NCBI RefSeq assembly: GCF_045635475.1
Contig: NZ_JBJGXI010000023.1
Span: 14,997-78,996, forward strand
Direction of reading: 5' to 3'
DNA: 64,000 nucleotides
Origin: JBJGXI01 sp045635475
Lineage (GTDB): Bacteria > Bacillota > Bacilli > Bacillales > Amphibacillaceae
Below are positions 63,854 through 64,000 of the stretch, one piece after another (within the stretch, counting starts at the first letter, position 1; each line of letters starts with the position of its first letter). Made by a program: the position numbers and the translations under genes. The notes beneath the pieces are model-generated. The model ran no database searches. It was given only the letters and a program-made list of their open reading frames with translations, and was not told the origin of the DNA.

Positions 63854-63884
63854 AAAATGAGCAGTCAACGCACTGCTCATTTTT
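63854..63884 (+). terminator. Terminator of DDAH-like gene
   Basis: Perfect 12-bp stem AAAATGAGCAGT / ACTGCTCATTTT, 6-base loop, T-run. Confidence 0.88.
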
Positions 63885-63946
63885 AAATAGGTTAAACAAA
63901 TTAATATGTAAAAAATGGTATAATGAATATAGAGAGGGTGATACCA

Positions 63947-64000
63947 TTGGCAATGGAGGAATCAAAAGCGAAAGTAGGGATTAATCCTGAATTCCTGCCT
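63947..64000 (+). CDS. Start of a gene cut by the window edge
   Basis: TTG 63947 with GAGGGTG 6 bases upstream; 18 codons visible (start LAMEESKAKVGINPEFLP, first residue Met). Too short to identify. An in-frame ATG lies at 63,953. Confidence 0.6.
   Translation, partial: MAMEESKAKVGINPEFLP

Noticed and set aside
1..64000. tRNA, rRNA, transposase, prophage or riboswitch
   Set aside because: No cloverleaf, rRNA, integrase/transposase motif or known aptamer core was recognised by eye; a covariance-model scan would be decisive.

Overview
The window is a low-GC Gram-positive chromosome segment. Strong GGAGG-type ribosome sites, frequent GTG/TTG starts, many spore or Bacillus-type genes (CotF-like coat protein, pdaA, Sda, mreBH, yfk genes, a CtsR-controlled clpE) and Bacillaceae-style palindromic intergenic repeats point to an endospore-forming member of the Bacillaceae, probably a halotolerant genus near Oceanobacillus, Virgibacillus or Gracilibacillus. 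The genus is an inference from gene style. I saw no rRNA, tRNA, CRISPR array, transposase or prophage.

Layout. 1-5.6 kb: lipoprotein fragment, S66 carboxypeptidase, CotF-like coat protein, triple-LysM protein, acetyltransferase, small HTH protein and a pseudouridine synthase. 5.8-12.7 kb: a membrane protein / DUF4129 / DUF4350 / MoxR / DUF58 operon with convergent SpoIIM-family and following RDD membrane genes. 13-16.7 kb: an anti-sigma-like DUF4179 protein without a partner sigma gene, a frameshifted DUF5370 gene, a run of tiny hydrophilic ORFs and a 14-residue-repeat coiled coil. 16.7-21.3 kb: a GDPD phosphodiesterase, the ACT/PFL gene pair, an XRE regulator and two converging Sda-like genes. 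21.4-31 kb: an MpsC-domain protein, HAD phosphatases, gnd and zwf facing each other (oxidative pentose phosphate pathway), small proteins and mreBH. 31-36.8 kb: MOSC, DUF1992, plsC and SRAP genes, then a tightly overlapping four-gene ECF sigma operon. 37.3-39.5 kb: a PAS-GGDEF-EAL protein. 39.6-52.1 kb: a yfk-like block (yfkJ-I-H, MFS, yfkD, yfkC, pdaA), apparently interrupted by a metal P-type ATPase with Per and Fur boxes, an incomplete amino-acid ABC transporter and a ribokinase. 52.2-56 kb: ppk1 and ppx for polyphosphate. 56.5-64 kb: an unrecognised TPR protein, an acyl-CoA synthetase, clpE with CtsR operators, a DDAH-like hydrolase and the start of one more gene.

The most striking non-genic content is three families of large palindromic intergenic repeats. 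Type I has GC-rich cores whose arms change together between copies. Type II always carries four copies of a short unit in +,+,-,- order. Type III is a shorter palindrome, and one copy supplies the stop codon of a neighbouring gene. Types I and II share similar outer ends, as if different cores had been set into one frame. The best candidates for undescribed biology are these repeats, the ECF operon (apparently starting at ATT) and the paired Sda-like genes.
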